DNA of 64,000 nucleotides from Streptomyces ficellus (GTDB lineage Bacteria > Actinomycetota > Actinomycetes > Streptomycetales > Streptomycetaceae). The position numbers and the translations under genes were made by a program. Position 1 is the stretch's first letter. Every line of letters begins with the position of its first letter. Location of the stretch: positions 44,834 through 108,833 of the forward strand of contig NZ_JAUEPL010000016.1 in the NCBI RefSeq assembly GCF_030406405.1, given 5' to 3'. This document shows, one piece after another, positions 36,469-45,032 of the stretch. The notes under the pieces were generated by a model. The model was given only the letters and a program-made list of their open reading frames with translations, was not told the origin of the DNA and did not search any database.

Positions 36469-37320
36469 ATGACTGACCAGTACGTCCTCACGCTCTCCTG
36501 CCCGGACAAGCAGGGCATCGTGCACGCCGTCTCGAGTTACCTCTTCATCACCGGCTGCAACATCGAGGACAGTCAGCAGTTCGGAGACCGCGACACGGGT
36601 CTGTTCTTCATGCGCGTCCACTTCTCGGCCGAGGCGCCGGTGACGGTGGAGAAACTGCGCGCCAGCTTCGCGGCGGTGGGCGACTCCTTCGCGATGGACT
36701 GGCAGATCCACCGCGCCGACGAGCGCATGCGGGTCGTGCTGATGGTGTCGAAGTTCGGCCACTGCCTCAACGACCTGCTGTTCCGTACGCGGATCGGCGC
36801 CCTGCCGGTCGACATCGTGGCGGTCGTCTCCAACCACACCGACTTCGCCGAGCTCGTCGCCTCGTACGACATCCCCTTCCATCACATTCCGGTCACGAAG
36901 GACACCAAGGCGCAGGCCGAGGCGGAGCTGCTGGATCTGGTGCGGGCCGAGAACGTGGAGCTCGTCGTCCTCGCCCGCTATATGCAGGTCCTCTCGGACG
37001 ACCTGTGCAAGCAGCTGAGCGGGCGGATCATCAACATCCACCACTCCTTCCTGCCGAGCTTCAAGGGCGCCAAGCCCTACCACCAGGCGCACGCGCGCGG
37101 CGTGAAGCTGATCGGCGCGACGGCCCACTATGTGACGGCCGACCTCGACGAGGGCCCGATCATCGAGCAGGAGGTGGAGCGGGTGGGCCACGAGGTCACG
37201 CCCGAGCAGCTGGTGGCCATCGGCCGCGACGTGGAGTGCCAGGCGCTGGCCCGCGCGGTCAAGTGGCACGCGGAGCACCGCATCCTGCTGAACGGCCGCC
37301 GCACGGTCGTCTTCGCGTAG
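36469..37320 (+). CDS. purU: Formyltetrahydrofolate deformylase
   Basis: 283 aa; ATG at 36469, probably leaderless (CATCCT 6 nt upstream). It hydrolyses 10-formyl-THF to formate and THF, balancing one-carbon pools. N-terminal ACT domain (about 1-85, LTLSCPDKQGIVHAVSSYL), then the formyltransferase-like catalytic domain with LARYMQVLSDDL, NIHHSFLPSFKGAKPYHQA (the Asn-His pair of the family) and ATAHYVTADLDEGPII with the catalytic Asp. Complete and normal length. Confidence 0.95.
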   Translation: MTDQYVLTLSCPDKQGIVHAVSSYLFITGCNIEDSQQFGDRDTGLFFMRVHFSAEAPVTVEKLRASFAAVGDSFAMDWQIHRADERMRVVLMVSKFGHCLNDLLFRTRIGALPVDIVAVVSNHTDFAELVASYDIPFHHIPVTKDTKAQAEAELLDLVRAENVELVVLARYMQVLSDDLCKQLSGRIINIHHSFLPSFKGAKPYHQAHARGVKLIGATAHYVTADLDEGPIIEQEVERVGHEVTPEQLVAIGRDVECQALARAVKWHAEHRILLNGRRTVVFA

Positions 37321-37342
37321 CGGCTCGCACCGGCCGGGGACC

Positions 37343-38689
37343 CTACAGGCGGCTCAGCGAGGCCGCCGCGAACAGGACGTCTCTGATCGCTTCCCGGTCG
37401 CCGTCCTGGCCCGCCGCCGCTTCCTCCGGCGCGATGTGCCCCGCCACCAGCTGGCAGAACTCCACCGAGTCCAGCGCCACCTGCGCGACCTTGCGGTCCG
37501 GGGAGCCGACCGCGGCCGGCGAGTCGAGGGCGATGTACCAGTCGCCGCCCCCCGAGCCCTCCACCTCCAGGTGGAGCGAGCGGCCCGGTGAGCCGGCCGT
37601 CACCAGAGCGCGGGCCGGCGCGGCGAGGCCCGCACGGCGGCGGTCGGCGAGCGCGGCGGGCAGTAACCGGGCCGCCAGGTCGATCATGCCGTGCAGATGG
37701 GCGCCGCTGGGCGGCTCGTACGGGTAGGCGACGGCGTTGGCGATGTCATCCGCGTGGACCCAGCACTCGAAGGCCCGGTCGAGCAGCGCGTCGCGCAGCG
37801 GCAGGGCGAAATCGCCGTACGACACGGACAGTTCGGCCACGCCGCGGCCCGCGAAGGAGACCGTGCGGATCAAGGCGTGGGTCTGGTCGCGCCAGGGCCC
37901 GCGGACCGCTCTGGTGGGCGGATGGTCCACGCCCTTCCAGTACGCCTCGGTGCGCTCGGCGGGCGTCTTGGCCGACAGCGGGTCGTCCAGGCCGATCGCC
38001 GTGGCGACCAGGCCGTCCACGGCCAGCAGATGGCCGATGACCCCGGCGACGGTCGTGCGGCGGCTGACGGGCCGCTCGCCCTGGAACCACTTCAGCCGCA
38101 CCGGCGCGTGCCACTCCGCGTCGCCGATGTCGCGCAGCAGCGCGTCGAGCCGGGCGGTCTCCGCGTCGTACGGACCGGCCCACTCGGGCACGGGGATACG
38201 GGCGGGGCGGCGACCCAGGCAGTTCTCCAGCACCCGGGAGCGCAGCAGCGGGTCGAGGTCCAGGTCCCGCTCGTGGTGCAGCAGCCCGACCGCGTCCCGC
38301 AGCCGCAGGGCCTCCTCGGCGCAGGGCGCGCACTCGGTGAGGTGGTCCTCGACGGCGGTCGTCTCCTCGGGCGAGCACGCGGACAGCGCCCAGGCGCCGA
38401 GCAGCGACTGCAGCACCTTGTGCGGCAGGGCGGGCGGTGACGAGGGCGGTGGGGCGGGTGTTGACGCGGGCGGTGAGGCCTCGGGCGGCGGGCAACCGGG
38501 CGGTGGGCCCTCGGCCCGGCCCTCCGCCGACGCCTCGGCCGGGCCCTCCGCCGACGCCTCCGCCGGTGTCTCGGGCGCGGGCAGCGCCTCGTAGTCGTCG
38601 GCGGCCCGTCTCGGTGACGGTATGCGCGGCACGCCGCCCACGTCCTCCCGGCCGTCGTCGTGCCCGCCTCCGTCGAGCGGCCCCGTCAC
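37343..38689 (-). CDS. Anti-sigma factor: zinc-finger plus mycothiol-dependent maleylpyruvate isomerase-like domains
   Basis: 448 aa; overlaps the sigma factor gene by 4 bp. The N-terminus is a disordered Pro/Ala/Glu region with PAEASAEG repeats. A zinc-binding anti-sigma (ZAS/zf-HC2) motif H-x3-C-x2-C follows in VEDHLTECAPCAEEAL (about 115-130). The C-terminal two thirds are a DinB/maleylpyruvate isomerase fold with VAGVIGHLLAVDGLV and CWVHADDIANAVAYP metal ligands. There is no transmembrane helix, so it is a soluble anti-sigma factor. The zinc thiolates suggest redox sensing, and the isomerase-like domain may bind mycothiol. Cognate partner: the ECF sigma factor just upstream. Confidence 0.85.
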   Translation of the reverse strand: MTGPLDGGGHDDGREDVGGVPRIPSPRRAADDYEALPAPETPAEASAEGPAEASAEGRAEGPPPGCPPPEASPPASTPAPPPSSPPALPHKVLQSLLGAWALSACSPEETTAVEDHLTECAPCAEEALRLRDAVGLLHHERDLDLDPLLRSRVLENCLGRRPARIPVPEWAGPYDAETARLDALLRDIGDAEWHAPVRLKWFQGERPVSRRTTVAGVIGHLLAVDGLVATAIGLDDPLSAKTPAERTEAYWKGVDHPPTRAVRGPWRDQTHALIRTVSFAGRGVAELSVSYGDFALPLRDALLDRAFECWVHADDIANAVAYPYEPPSGAHLHGMIDLAARLLPAALADRRRAGLAAPARALVTAGSPGRSLHLEVEGSGGGDWYIALDSPAAVGSPDRKVAQVALDSVEFCQLVAGHIAPEEAAAGQDGDREAIRDVLFAAASLSRL

Positions 38690-39249
38690 AGCGCCCGCCC
38701 GTCCAGCGGCCGGGTGTTCGCGGTGGACAGCAGCTGGAGCCCGAGCCGCAGCCGGCGCCGCGCCTCGTCCTCGGTCACGCCGAGGTCCGCGGCGGTCTGG
38801 CGGTAGTCCCGGCGCTGGAAGTAGGCCAGCTCCAGCGCGGCGCGCAGCGGCGCGGGCATGGACTGGACGATGAAGTCGGCGCGGGCCGACACCGCCGCGC
38901 GGCGCACCTTCTGCTCCAGTTCCTCCGTGGAACCGCCGCCGCGCGCCGCGTACGCCTTGGCCTCCGCCTGGCGCAGGCGGTGCACGGCCTGGCGGCGGGT
39001 CAGTTTGGCGATCCAGGAGCGCATGGAGCCCTCGCGCCTCGGGTCGTACGCGTCCGGGTTCTCCCAGACGTAACCGAACACCTCACGCGTGACCTGGTCG
39101 GCGGCGGAGTCGTCGTCGAGGACTCGGTGCGCCGTGTTGTGGACGAGGGAGGCGAACCGGTCGTACAGCTCACCGAGCGCGGCGGCTTCGCCGCGCGCCA
39201 GACGCTGCTGCATCTTGCGGTCCCAGCGCGGTGGTGTGTCCTTCGCCAT
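38686..39249 (-). CDS. ECF sigma factor
   Basis: 187 aa; ATG at 39249 after GGAGGG. Region 2 (about 20-90) has ELYDRFASLVHNTAHRVL, DQVTREVFGYVWENPDAYD and SMRSWIAKLTRRQAVHRLR. Region 4 (about 125-180) has LELAYFQRRDYRQTAADLG followed by VTEDEARRRLRLGLQLL. It directs RNA polymerase to a small regulon, often including its own promoter, when the downstream anti-sigma factor releases it. The pair overlaps ATGA-style, ensuring balanced synthesis. Confidence 0.92.
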   Translation of the reverse strand: MAKDTPPRWDRKMQQRLARGEAAALGELYDRFASLVHNTAHRVLDDDSAADQVTREVFGYVWENPDAYDPRREGSMRSWIAKLTRRQAVHRLRQAEAKAYAARGGGSTEELEQKVRRAAVSARADFIVQSMPAPLRAALELAYFQRRDYRQTAADLGVTEDEARRRLRLGLQLLSTANTRPLDGRAL

Positions 39250-39476
39250 AGGAGCCCTCCCGACCCGACTCCTCTCGAATGTAATGGGCCCCACCGGTAC
39301 CGCACCCCTCTTTGTGGCAAGTGCGCCCCTCATGGGCGCAGGATGGTAAGGAAAGCGCCACTGTGCGTGCATCGTGTTTCATGGGGGAACGATGGGGCAG
39401 CAGCGGCGGAAAGGAAGCTCAGCTTCCGGTTGTTTCCCGGGTTGCTTCCCCAGTTGGACCGGCGAAGGGTAGGCGT

Positions 39477-39851
39477 GTGACGCTGACGGTGGACGAAGCC
39501 GCCCAGGGGGACTGGACGGTGCTGAGCATCCGGGGTGAACTCGACCTGGTCTCCTCACCCGTTGTCCGCAGGTGTGTGCACGAAGCGGTCGCGGAAGGCC
39601 GCCGCGATGTGGTGCTCGACCTCTCCCAGGTGCAGTTCTGCGACTCCAGCGGCGTCGGCGTACTGATCGCGTCCCGCCGGCTGCTGCACTCCTGCCGGGG
39701 CCGGCTGCGGCTGATACTGCCCGCTCAGGGGGCCGTCGACGGCTCGCACGTCAACCGGGTCCTGGCCGCCCTCGGCGTACGCCGCCTGTTCTCCGTGTAC
39801 GCGGACGTCGCCGCCGCCACCGGCGAGGAGGACGAGCGGCTGTCCGCGTGA
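39477..39851 (+). CDS. Anti-sigma factor antagonist (STAS domain)
   Basis: 124 aa from GTG 39477 (AAGGG, spacing 7). An in-frame ATG at 39381 would add 32 residues, but those codons have unusually low third-position GC and look untranslated. One STAS domain: WTVLSIRGELDLVSSP, VVLDLSQVQFCDSSGVGVLI with the phosphorylatable Ser of the DSSG motif. It would bind an anti-sigma kinase and release a SigF/SigB-like factor when unphosphorylated. An HATPase-type kinase candidate lies nearby at 40959-41432. Confidence 0.88.
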   Translation: MTLTVDEAAQGDWTVLSIRGELDLVSSPVVRRCVHEAVAEGRRDVVLDLSQVQFCDSSGVGVLIASRRLLHSCRGRLRLILPAQGAVDGSHVNRVLAALGVRRLFSVYADVAAATGEEDERLSA

Positions 39852-39882
39852 CGGCGTCCGCTTCGCGACGTACCCTCCCGGC

Positions 39883-40401
39883 ATGGACGCAGAGGAGTTG
39901 TACCAGCGCCGCGTCGCCTCCCGCTTCGCGGCGTTCGACCAGGACGGCAACGGCTACATCTCGCGCGAGGACTTCACGACCGCGGCGACCCGGCTGCTCG
40001 ACGAGTTCGGCACGCCGTTCCGCTCCGAGAAGGGCCAGGCGCTGTCGGGCGGGGCGGAGGCCTTCTGGCAGGGCCTGGCCGGTATCGCGGACGTGGACGG
40101 CGACCAGCGGGTGACCCGGGACGAGTTCGTGAGCGGCGCTGTGAAGCGGCTGCGGGACAACCCCGAGCGGTTCGCCGAGATCGCCCGCCCCTTCGTGCGC
40201 GGCCTGCTCGCCGTCGCCGACCAGGACGGTGACGGAAAGGCCGGGACGGCGGAAGTGGAACGGGCCCTGCTGGTGCTGGGCGTCGAGTCCCACACCGCCG
40301 CGCTGGTGGCCGAGTCGCTGGACGTGGACCGCAGCGGGCTGGTGGACGAGGAGGAGGCGGTCGCCGCCTTCGCCCGCTACTTCGTGACCCAGGAACCGTA
40401 G
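39883..40401 (+). CDS. EF-hand calcium-binding protein (calerythrin-like)
   Basis: 172 aa; ATG at 39883. Four EF-hand loops are visible: DQDGNGYISRED (residues 19-30), DVDGDQRVTRDE, DQDGDGKAGTAE and DVDRSGLVDEEE. All have the acidic positions needed for Ca2+, although loop 3 ends in Ala-Gly-Thr-Ala-Glu and may be weaker. The spacing is that of calerythrin-type sarcoplasmic Ca-binding proteins found in Streptomyces, thought to buffer or sense calcium during aerial growth. It is soluble with no signal peptide. Confidence 0.92.
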   Translation: MDAEELYQRRVASRFAAFDQDGNGYISREDFTTAATRLLDEFGTPFRSEKGQALSGGAEAFWQGLAGIADVDGDQRVTRDEFVSGAVKRLRDNPERFAEIARPFVRGLLAVADQDGDGKAGTAEVERALLVLGVESHTAALVAESLDVDRSGLVDEEEAVAAFARYFVTQEP

Positions 40402-40958
40402 CCCGTAGCCCCACCAGCTGGAACGGCGCTCGCGCGGCGCCGGATCGTTGGCCGAAATGTTCTCGCCTTTACGGATGATGGAGTCTTGACACATCCGGTG
40501 GGCGGCCGGCGCCCCGGGGGTGGTTCACCGGGGCGCGCGGGAGCCGGGTCGGGGCGCCGGAGGAACGGTCACGCAGCGTTGATACCGGGTTGTTGCGTTA
40601 CGGGGGCCGTAACGGGCCGGAGTCGGCACCGGGCTCCGGTACCCTCCGTGGGATGCGAGTGGTTCAGAGGCTGGGGCGTCCCGGTGTTGCCCATGCGGCG
40701 GCTCCGCGCCCGGGGATGCCTGCCGCTCGTGCCCCTCGGCGGCGCTGTGCGCCCCCCTGTTCGACTACCCGCAGCGTGCGTCGCACAGTATGCCTCACGC
40801 GTACTCCTTCGCGCTGGAATATGCCCGAAGCGCTTGTTGCCGTGACTGTACGTCAACCATGCTGTCCCACAAGGAAATCACGTTCAGTGACGACTGTTAC
40901 GGCTGTGGTCGCTGTGAGGCGCGAGGCGATGTGTCCGCCGGTTCGGATGGTGTGAGCG
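40402..40958. other. Long regulatory/untranslated region with an inverted repeat
   Basis: No well-supported gene is present. CGTTACGG-GGG-CCGTAACG at 40596-40614 is a perfect 8-bp inverted repeat and ACCGG-GCT-CCGGT follows at about 40629. Base composition falls towards AT from 40790, typical of a promoter zone. Two ORFs can be drawn: an Arg-rich one at 40653-40955, and a Cys-rich one from 40790 that overlaps the next gene. Neither has a ribosome site. Confidence 0.5.
40596..40614. promoter_or_regulatory. Inverted repeat, candidate operator
   Basis: CGTTACGG and CCGTAACG are separated by GGG (19 bp in all), about 345 bp before the ATP-binding protein gene. Confidence 0.4.
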
Positions 40959-41432
40959 GTGCAGGTGCTTCAGGTTCAGTTGGAGATCGGCCCCGATCCA
41001 GCAGAGGTCGGGCGCGCCCGGAGATGGGCGCGCTCGCGGCTCGCCGGTTCAGGGATAGGGGAGGACGAGCCACTGGCCGAGACGCTGGTGCTGCTCATTT
41101 CGGAACTCGTCACCAACGCCGTGGTGCACACCGGCTGTCCGGCCGTGCTGCGGATGCTCTTCGGCGCCGGTGCGGCTGACGTGGCGACGGTGCGGGTCGA
41201 GGTCGCGGACGCCAGCGCGCGTCCGCCGCGTCCCCGCCACGCCGACGGGGACGACACCAACGGGCGGGGTCTTGAGCTGGTCGACGGGCTCGCCGACCGG
41301 TGGGGGTGGCAGCGCGAGGGCAACGGCAAGAGCATCTGGTGTGAAGTCGACCGGGGCGCACCGGTTGTGGCGGGGGTGGTGCGTGAGTCAGGTGTGTATG
41401 CGCCGTCGTGCGCCGTCACCAATAGTGCATAA
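40959..41432 (+). CDS. HATPase_c anti-sigma-type ATP-binding protein
   Basis: 157 aa from GTG 40959. One GHKL ATPase domain of the RsbW/SpoIIAB type: the N-box ISELVTNAVVHTGCP with the Mg-binding Asn, a DASARPPRPRHADGDD G1-like region, and NGRGLELVDGLADRWGW (G2 box). Such small proteins bind or phosphorylate anti-sigma antagonists and are very numerous in Streptomyces. The STAS protein 1.1 kb upstream is a possible partner. No strong ribosome site is visible, so the start is uncertain. Confidence 0.85.
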   Translation: MQVLQVQLEIGPDPAEVGRARRWARSRLAGSGIGEDEPLAETLVLLISELVTNAVVHTGCPAVLRMLFGAGAADVATVRVEVADASARPPRPRHADGDDTNGRGLELVDGLADRWGWQREGNGKSIWCEVDRGAPVVAGVVRESGVYAPSCAVTNSA

Positions 41433-41990
41433 CGGGCTTTCCTCTGAATAGGTATTGACGGGTCGTGTCCGTCTGATCACCCTGGGAGCAGCGATTCGTG
41501 GCGAGGGGACGCCGAGGGCTTGACGCCCTCGGCGAGTGCGGGTCGCGGCTCGGTGGCAGCTCCTTCAGGGCCTTCAAGGTGAGCTGCCGGAGCCGGGTGG
41601 CGGCCGCCGTGCCGTGCTCGGGGTGCGCATGCGTGCGCCGCCACCCAAGGACACCCGCCCAAGGACACCCGCCCAAGGGCACCCGCCCAACGACGCAGCC
41701 CGGCGCCGGCGGCGCCGCACGGCGTGAGACGGCCCGACCCAGCCCCGGCAGAGCCCGCCGCGCCGCCCACCGGCGAGTCCTGGAGCCGTGCGTGCGGCAT
41801 GGGCAATTCCGCACTACCGCCCGGTAGTTGGGTCGTGCGATGCCTCACAGAGGGCGGTGAAGGGGGAGAGGCATGCTCGCACAGGGATTCGTGGCGGTCG
41901 CGGCGACGGCGTGGGAGGAGGATCCTGTGTCATCGCCCTGCGACCCCCAGTACGCTCCCGCCGGCGGTCTCCGACTCGGGCTGAGCCCGG
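41433..41990. other. Gene-free spacer with tandem repeats at the left edge of the biosynthetic cluster
   Basis: Frames on both strands here are Arg/Pro/Gly-rich, without ribosome sites or recognisable motifs. A 14-bp tandem repeat (41653-41694) lies in the middle. The spacer separates core genes from the accessory cluster. Confidence 0.5.
41653..41694 (+). repeat. Three tandem 14-bp repeats
   Basis: ACCCGCCCAAGGAC occurs three times head to tail (two copies with one or two changes), preceded by a partial unit. Confidence 0.8.
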
Positions 41991-42644
41991 TCACGGCCAG
42001 AGCAGCTCCCGTACCCAACCGGCCCCCTCCCGCCGGTAGCGCAGCCGGATGTGGCGGCGGCGTGCGTCGCCCTGGAAGAACTCGGCCTCGTACGGATCGA
42101 GGACGTACAGCGTCCAGGTCTCCGGCTGCGTGTCCGGCTCCGCCTCGGCGCGCGCCCAGGCCGCCTCGCTCGCCCGGGCCAGCTCGTCCAGCGACGACAG
42201 CGGGGCGCTCTGCCGGCCCACCAGCGCGGCGGCCAGCGCACCGGTCGAGCGGGCGTGCAGGTCGGCGTACGCCTCCTCGGGCGTGCCCGCCCGGACGCGG
42301 CCCCGGACGCGTACCTGACGGCCCTGCGCCGCCCAGTAGAAGCCGAGTGCCGCGTCCGGGCGGGCCGCCAGGTGGCGCCCCTTCGCGCTGGTGGCGTGCG
42401 AGGCGAAGTGCCAGCCGCGCTCGTCCGCGTCGTGCAGCATCACCGTCCGTACGTCGGGCCGGCCGGCCGCGTCGACCGTGGCCAGCGACATGGTGTGCGG
42501 CTCGGCCTGCCCGGCGGCCACCGCCGCCAGGAACCAGTCGTGGAACAGCGGCAGCGGTGCGTCCGGCGCGGCCTGCGGGTCGAAGGCGGGCAGGGCGGTG
42601 TCCCATACGCGCAGGGAGCGCAGGGCGTCGTGGAATTCCGTCAT
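41991..42644 (-). CDS. PdxH-like FMN-binding oxidase
   Basis: 217 aa; ATG at 42644. Split-barrel flavin domain of the pyridoxamine phosphate oxidase family: DAAGRPDVRTVMLHDADERG, FASHATSAKGRHLAARPDAA, FYWAAQGRQVRVRGRV, and the C-terminal dimerisation segment DPYEAEFFQGDARRRH. It differs from the true pdxH at 20523 (the [10 protein letters not shown] segment reads HARSTGALAAALV). It resembles secondary members such as PhzG-type oxidases. It could supply PLP to the aminotransferase of the adjacent cluster or oxidise another small substrate. It is oriented with the AsnC gene and is the left-most plausible cluster member. Confidence 0.8.
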   Translation of the reverse strand: MTEFHDALRSLRVWDTALPAFDPQAAPDAPLPLFHDWFLAAVAAGQAEPHTMSLATVDAAGRPDVRTVMLHDADERGWHFASHATSAKGRHLAARPDAALGFYWAAQGRQVRVRGRVRAGTPEEAYADLHARSTGALAAALVGRQSAPLSSLDELARASEAAWARAEAEPDTQPETWTLYVLDPYEAEFFQGDARRRHIRLRYRREGAGWVRELLWP

Positions 42645-42674
42645 CGGGCCATCATCCGGGGCACGGGAGCCGGC

Positions 42675-43175
42675 TCAGCCCGGGTACGGGGACGACCGGC
42701 GGGACGAGGGGGTTTTGAGGAGCTGGACGGGCCGGCGCCGCAGGTGCTCGTAGACCAGTGACGCGCGGACGTCGGCAACCGCCGGGTACTGGGCGATGCG
42801 GTCCAGGACGAAGTCCTCCAGTCGCTGGGGGTCCTTGACGGCGACGACGACCTGGAAGTCGTCGCTGCCGGTCACCACGTACACATCGAGCACCTCGGGC
42901 AGGCCGAGGATGAACTGCCGGAAGGACTCCACCGCGTCGCGGCTCTTGGGGTGGATGCGTACGGCGAGGATCGCGCGCAGCCCGCGGTCGAGCGCGTCGA
43001 GGTTCACCTCCGCGTGGTAGCCGGTGATGATCCCGTCGTCCTGGAGGCTGCGGACCCGCTCCAGGCAGGTGGAGTCGGCGATGCCCAGCGTGCGCGCCAG
43101 TTCGCGGTTGCTGCGGCGCGCGTTCTTCTGCAACTCCAGGGCCAGGCGCTCATTGATCTCATCAAAATTCGGCAT
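42675..43175 (-). CDS. Lrp/AsnC-family regulator
   Basis: 166 aa; ATG at 43175. TAGAAT (43183-43188 read on the minus strand) is 7 nt upstream, so the mRNA is probably leaderless. N-terminal helix-turn-helix (about 5-60: NRELARTLGIADSTCLERVR) and C-terminal RAM ligand domain (about 65-150: RAILAVRIHPKSRD, VYVVTGSDDFQVVVAV). Members sense amino acids. It is divergent (70-bp gap) from an EamA exporter gene that starts the biosynthetic operon, a classical arrangement for amino-acid exporters, so it probably activates export and perhaps the cluster when its amino acid accumulates. Confidence 0.88.
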   Translation of the reverse strand: MPNFDEINERLALELQKNARRSNRELARTLGIADSTCLERVRSLQDDGIITGYHAEVNLDALDRGLRAILAVRIHPKSRDAVESFRQFILGLPEVLDVYVVTGSDDFQVVVAVKDPQRLEDFVLDRIAQYPAVADVRASLVYEHLRRRPVQLLKTPSSRRSSPYPG

Positions 43176-43245
43176 GAGGCGGATTCTACCGTGTGTGTTG
43201 CGGGATCGCTGTACGAGGTCTGAACTTCCTGCCAGCATCGGCGTC

Positions 43246-44286
43246 ATGGACAGCAACAACGCACATCTCGAACAGTCCTCACCTTCATTAGGACGGAACA
43301 CCGGCCCACTGCTGGTGCTCGCGGCCGCGCTGATGTGGAGCACGACCGGTATCGCCGGCCAGCTTCTGCCCGACGTGTCCCCGGCGACCATCGCCACTCT
43401 GCGGCTGACGCTGGGCGCCGCCGTGCTGTGCCTGACGCTGCTGGTGGCGTCCCAGCGGGGCGGCCCCGGGTGGCGCAGCCTGGACCGGCGGCAGAAGGGC
43501 ATCCTGTGCCTGGCCGGAGTCTGCACGGCGGCGTTCCAGATCTTCTTCTTCTTCTCCGTACGGATGACCGGCGCGGCCCTCGGCACACTGACCGTCCTGA
43601 CGAGTGCCCCGCTGTGCGCGGCCGTCATCGACTGGCTGACCCGCAGCGAACGGCCCTCGCACCGCTGGTATCTGGGCACCGCCCTGGCCGTCGCCGGGGT
43701 CTTCCTGCTGACGTTCGACGGCGGGGAGTCGCTCAGGATGGGCGGTGTGGCGCTCGCCGTGCTGTGCGGCGCCTGCTACGCGGGGTACTCCGCCACCACG
43801 GGTGCGCTGGTCAAGACCGGGGTGCCGCGGACCTTCGTCGTACGCACCTCACTGACCATCGGGGGAGTCATGCTGGCCCCGATCCTGCTCGGCGCGGACT
43901 TCTCGGCGCTGGGTGACAGCCGCAGTATGTGGATCGTGGCCTGGCTGGCCGTGGTGGGCACCGCGCTGCCCTACCTGGCGTTCGTCGCGGGCCTCCAGTA
44001 CACGGCGGCGCGTACGGCGGCGTCCGTGGGCCTCGCCCAGCCGCTGGCGGCGGCGGTGCTGGCGCTCGTCGTCCTGCACGAGCCCTTCACCGCCCCGATG
44101 ATCGCCGCCACGGCGCTGCTGGTGGTGGGACTCCTGGTCGTCAGCCTGCCCGGCAGGGCCAAAGCGCCGGCCGACACCACCGCGGGGAGCGACGGCGCCG
44201 GCGGCGCACCGGCCCACGGCACCACCACCGCGGTGGCGAGCGGGCCCGGCCACGCCGCCGTCACCACCGGGCAGGGGGAACGATGA
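43246..44286 (+). CDS. EamA/DMT-family exporter (cluster)
   Basis: 346 aa; ATG at 43246. Ten hydrophobic helices in two EamA repeats (about 20-150, 160-300): LVLAAALMWSTTGIAGQLLP, FFFFSVRMTGAALGTLTVLTSAP (in part), and QYTAARTAASVGLAQPLAAA followed by VLALVVLHEPF. A Thr/Ala/Gly-rich cytoplasmic tail of about 45 residues ends the protein. It probably exports the cluster's amino acid or peptide. It overlaps the thioesterase gene by ATGA and is divergent from the AsnC regulator. Confidence 0.85.
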   Translation: MDSNNAHLEQSSPSLGRNTGPLLVLAAALMWSTTGIAGQLLPDVSPATIATLRLTLGAAVLCLTLLVASQRGGPGWRSLDRRQKGILCLAGVCTAAFQIFFFFSVRMTGAALGTLTVLTSAPLCAAVIDWLTRSERPSHRWYLGTALAVAGVFLLTFDGGESLRMGGVALAVLCGACYAGYSATTGALVKTGVPRTFVVRTSLTIGGVMLAPILLGADFSALGDSRSMWIVAWLAVVGTALPYLAFVAGLQYTAARTAASVGLAQPLAAAVLALVVLHEPFTAPMIAATALLVVGLLVVSLPGRAKAPADTTAGSDGAGGAPAHGTTTAVASGPGHAAVTTGQGER

Positions 44287-45032
44287 GACCTTCCGTCACC
44301 AAGAACCCCTGGCTTCCCTTCGGTACGGGACGCGACGCCGAAGTGCGGCTGCTGTGCCTGCCGCACGCCGGCGCCGGTGCGTCGGCCTACCGCGCCTGGG
44401 GCGAGGGGATGTCCTCCCGGATCGCGGTGTGCCCGGTGCAGCCGCCCGGCCGGGAGACCCGGCGCCGGGAGCCGCCCGAGGTGCAGGTCGGGCCGCTGGT
44501 CGCCGACCTCGCGGCGTCGCTGGCCGGCGAACCCCTCACCCCCTACGCCGTCTTCGGCCACAGCACCGGGGCCCTGTCGGCCTTCGAGCTCTGCCGCCAG
44601 CTGCGCAGAATGCAGGCGCCGCCCCCGCTCCACCTCTTCGTCGCCGGCCGCCGGGCACCGCAGATACCCATGGACCAGACCCGGCTGCGCGGCCTGTCCG
44701 AACCGGAACTGGCCGACGTACTGCGCCGGCTCGGCGGCACTCCGGAACAGGTCCTGTCCGACGCGGGGCTGCTGCGCATGCTCCATCCCCTGCTGATCGC
44801 GGACTTCGCGGTGAACGAGACCTATCACTATGTCCACGAGCCGCCTCTGGACTGTCCGATCACGGTCTTCGCGGCCGACGAGGACCCTCGGGCCAGCCTG
44901 GACCAGGCGGCCGCGTGGAAGGCCCAGACCGTCGGCGGGTTCACCTGGCGGCCCCTTCGTGGCGGCCACTTCGCGGTGTTCGAGCAGGCCGCCCGGGTGC
45001 ATGCCTGGATCGCGGAAGGGCTGCGGCGGTGA
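44283..45032 (+). CDS. Type II thioesterase
   Basis: 249 aa; ATG at 44283 overlapping the transporter stop. Alpha/beta-hydrolase of the NRPS/PKS editing type: LLCLPHAGAGASAYRAWG, VQPPGRETRRREPP, nucleophile elbow GHSTGALSAFELCRQL with the catalytic Ser, and the His in LRGGHFAVFEQA. The usual Met after the Ser is Thr (GHSTG versus GHSMG). TEII enzymes remove wrong or stalled acyl groups from carrier proteins, or release a finished amino acid. Here the likely substrate is the stand-alone carrier at 48310-48537. Confidence 0.92.
   Translation: MRPSVTKNPWLPFGTGRDAEVRLLCLPHAGAGASAYRAWGEGMSSRIAVCPVQPPGRETRRREPPEVQVGPLVADLAASLAGEPLTPYAVFGHSTGALSAFELCRQLRRMQAPPPLHLFVAGRRAPQIPMDQTRLRGLSEPELADVLRRLGGTPEQVLSDAGLLRMLHPLLIADFAVNETYHYVHEPPLDCPITVFAADEDPRASLDQAAAWKAQTVGGFTWRPLRGGHFAVFEQAARVHAWIAEGLRR

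Noticed and set aside
39381..39476. Longer N-terminus for the STAS protein (ATG 39381)
   Set aside because: The added codons have unusually low third-position GC and no good ribosome site, whereas GTG 39477 has AAGGG at proper spacing.
40653..40955. Arg-rich 100-codon ORF upstream of the HATPase gene
   Set aside because: Low third-position GC, no ribosome site and a composition typical of untranslated leader sequence.
41498..41848. Overlapping ORFs on both strands in the spacer left of the cluster
   Set aside because: They are Arg/Pro/Gly-rich, lie over tandem repeats, and lack ribosome sites and domain signals.
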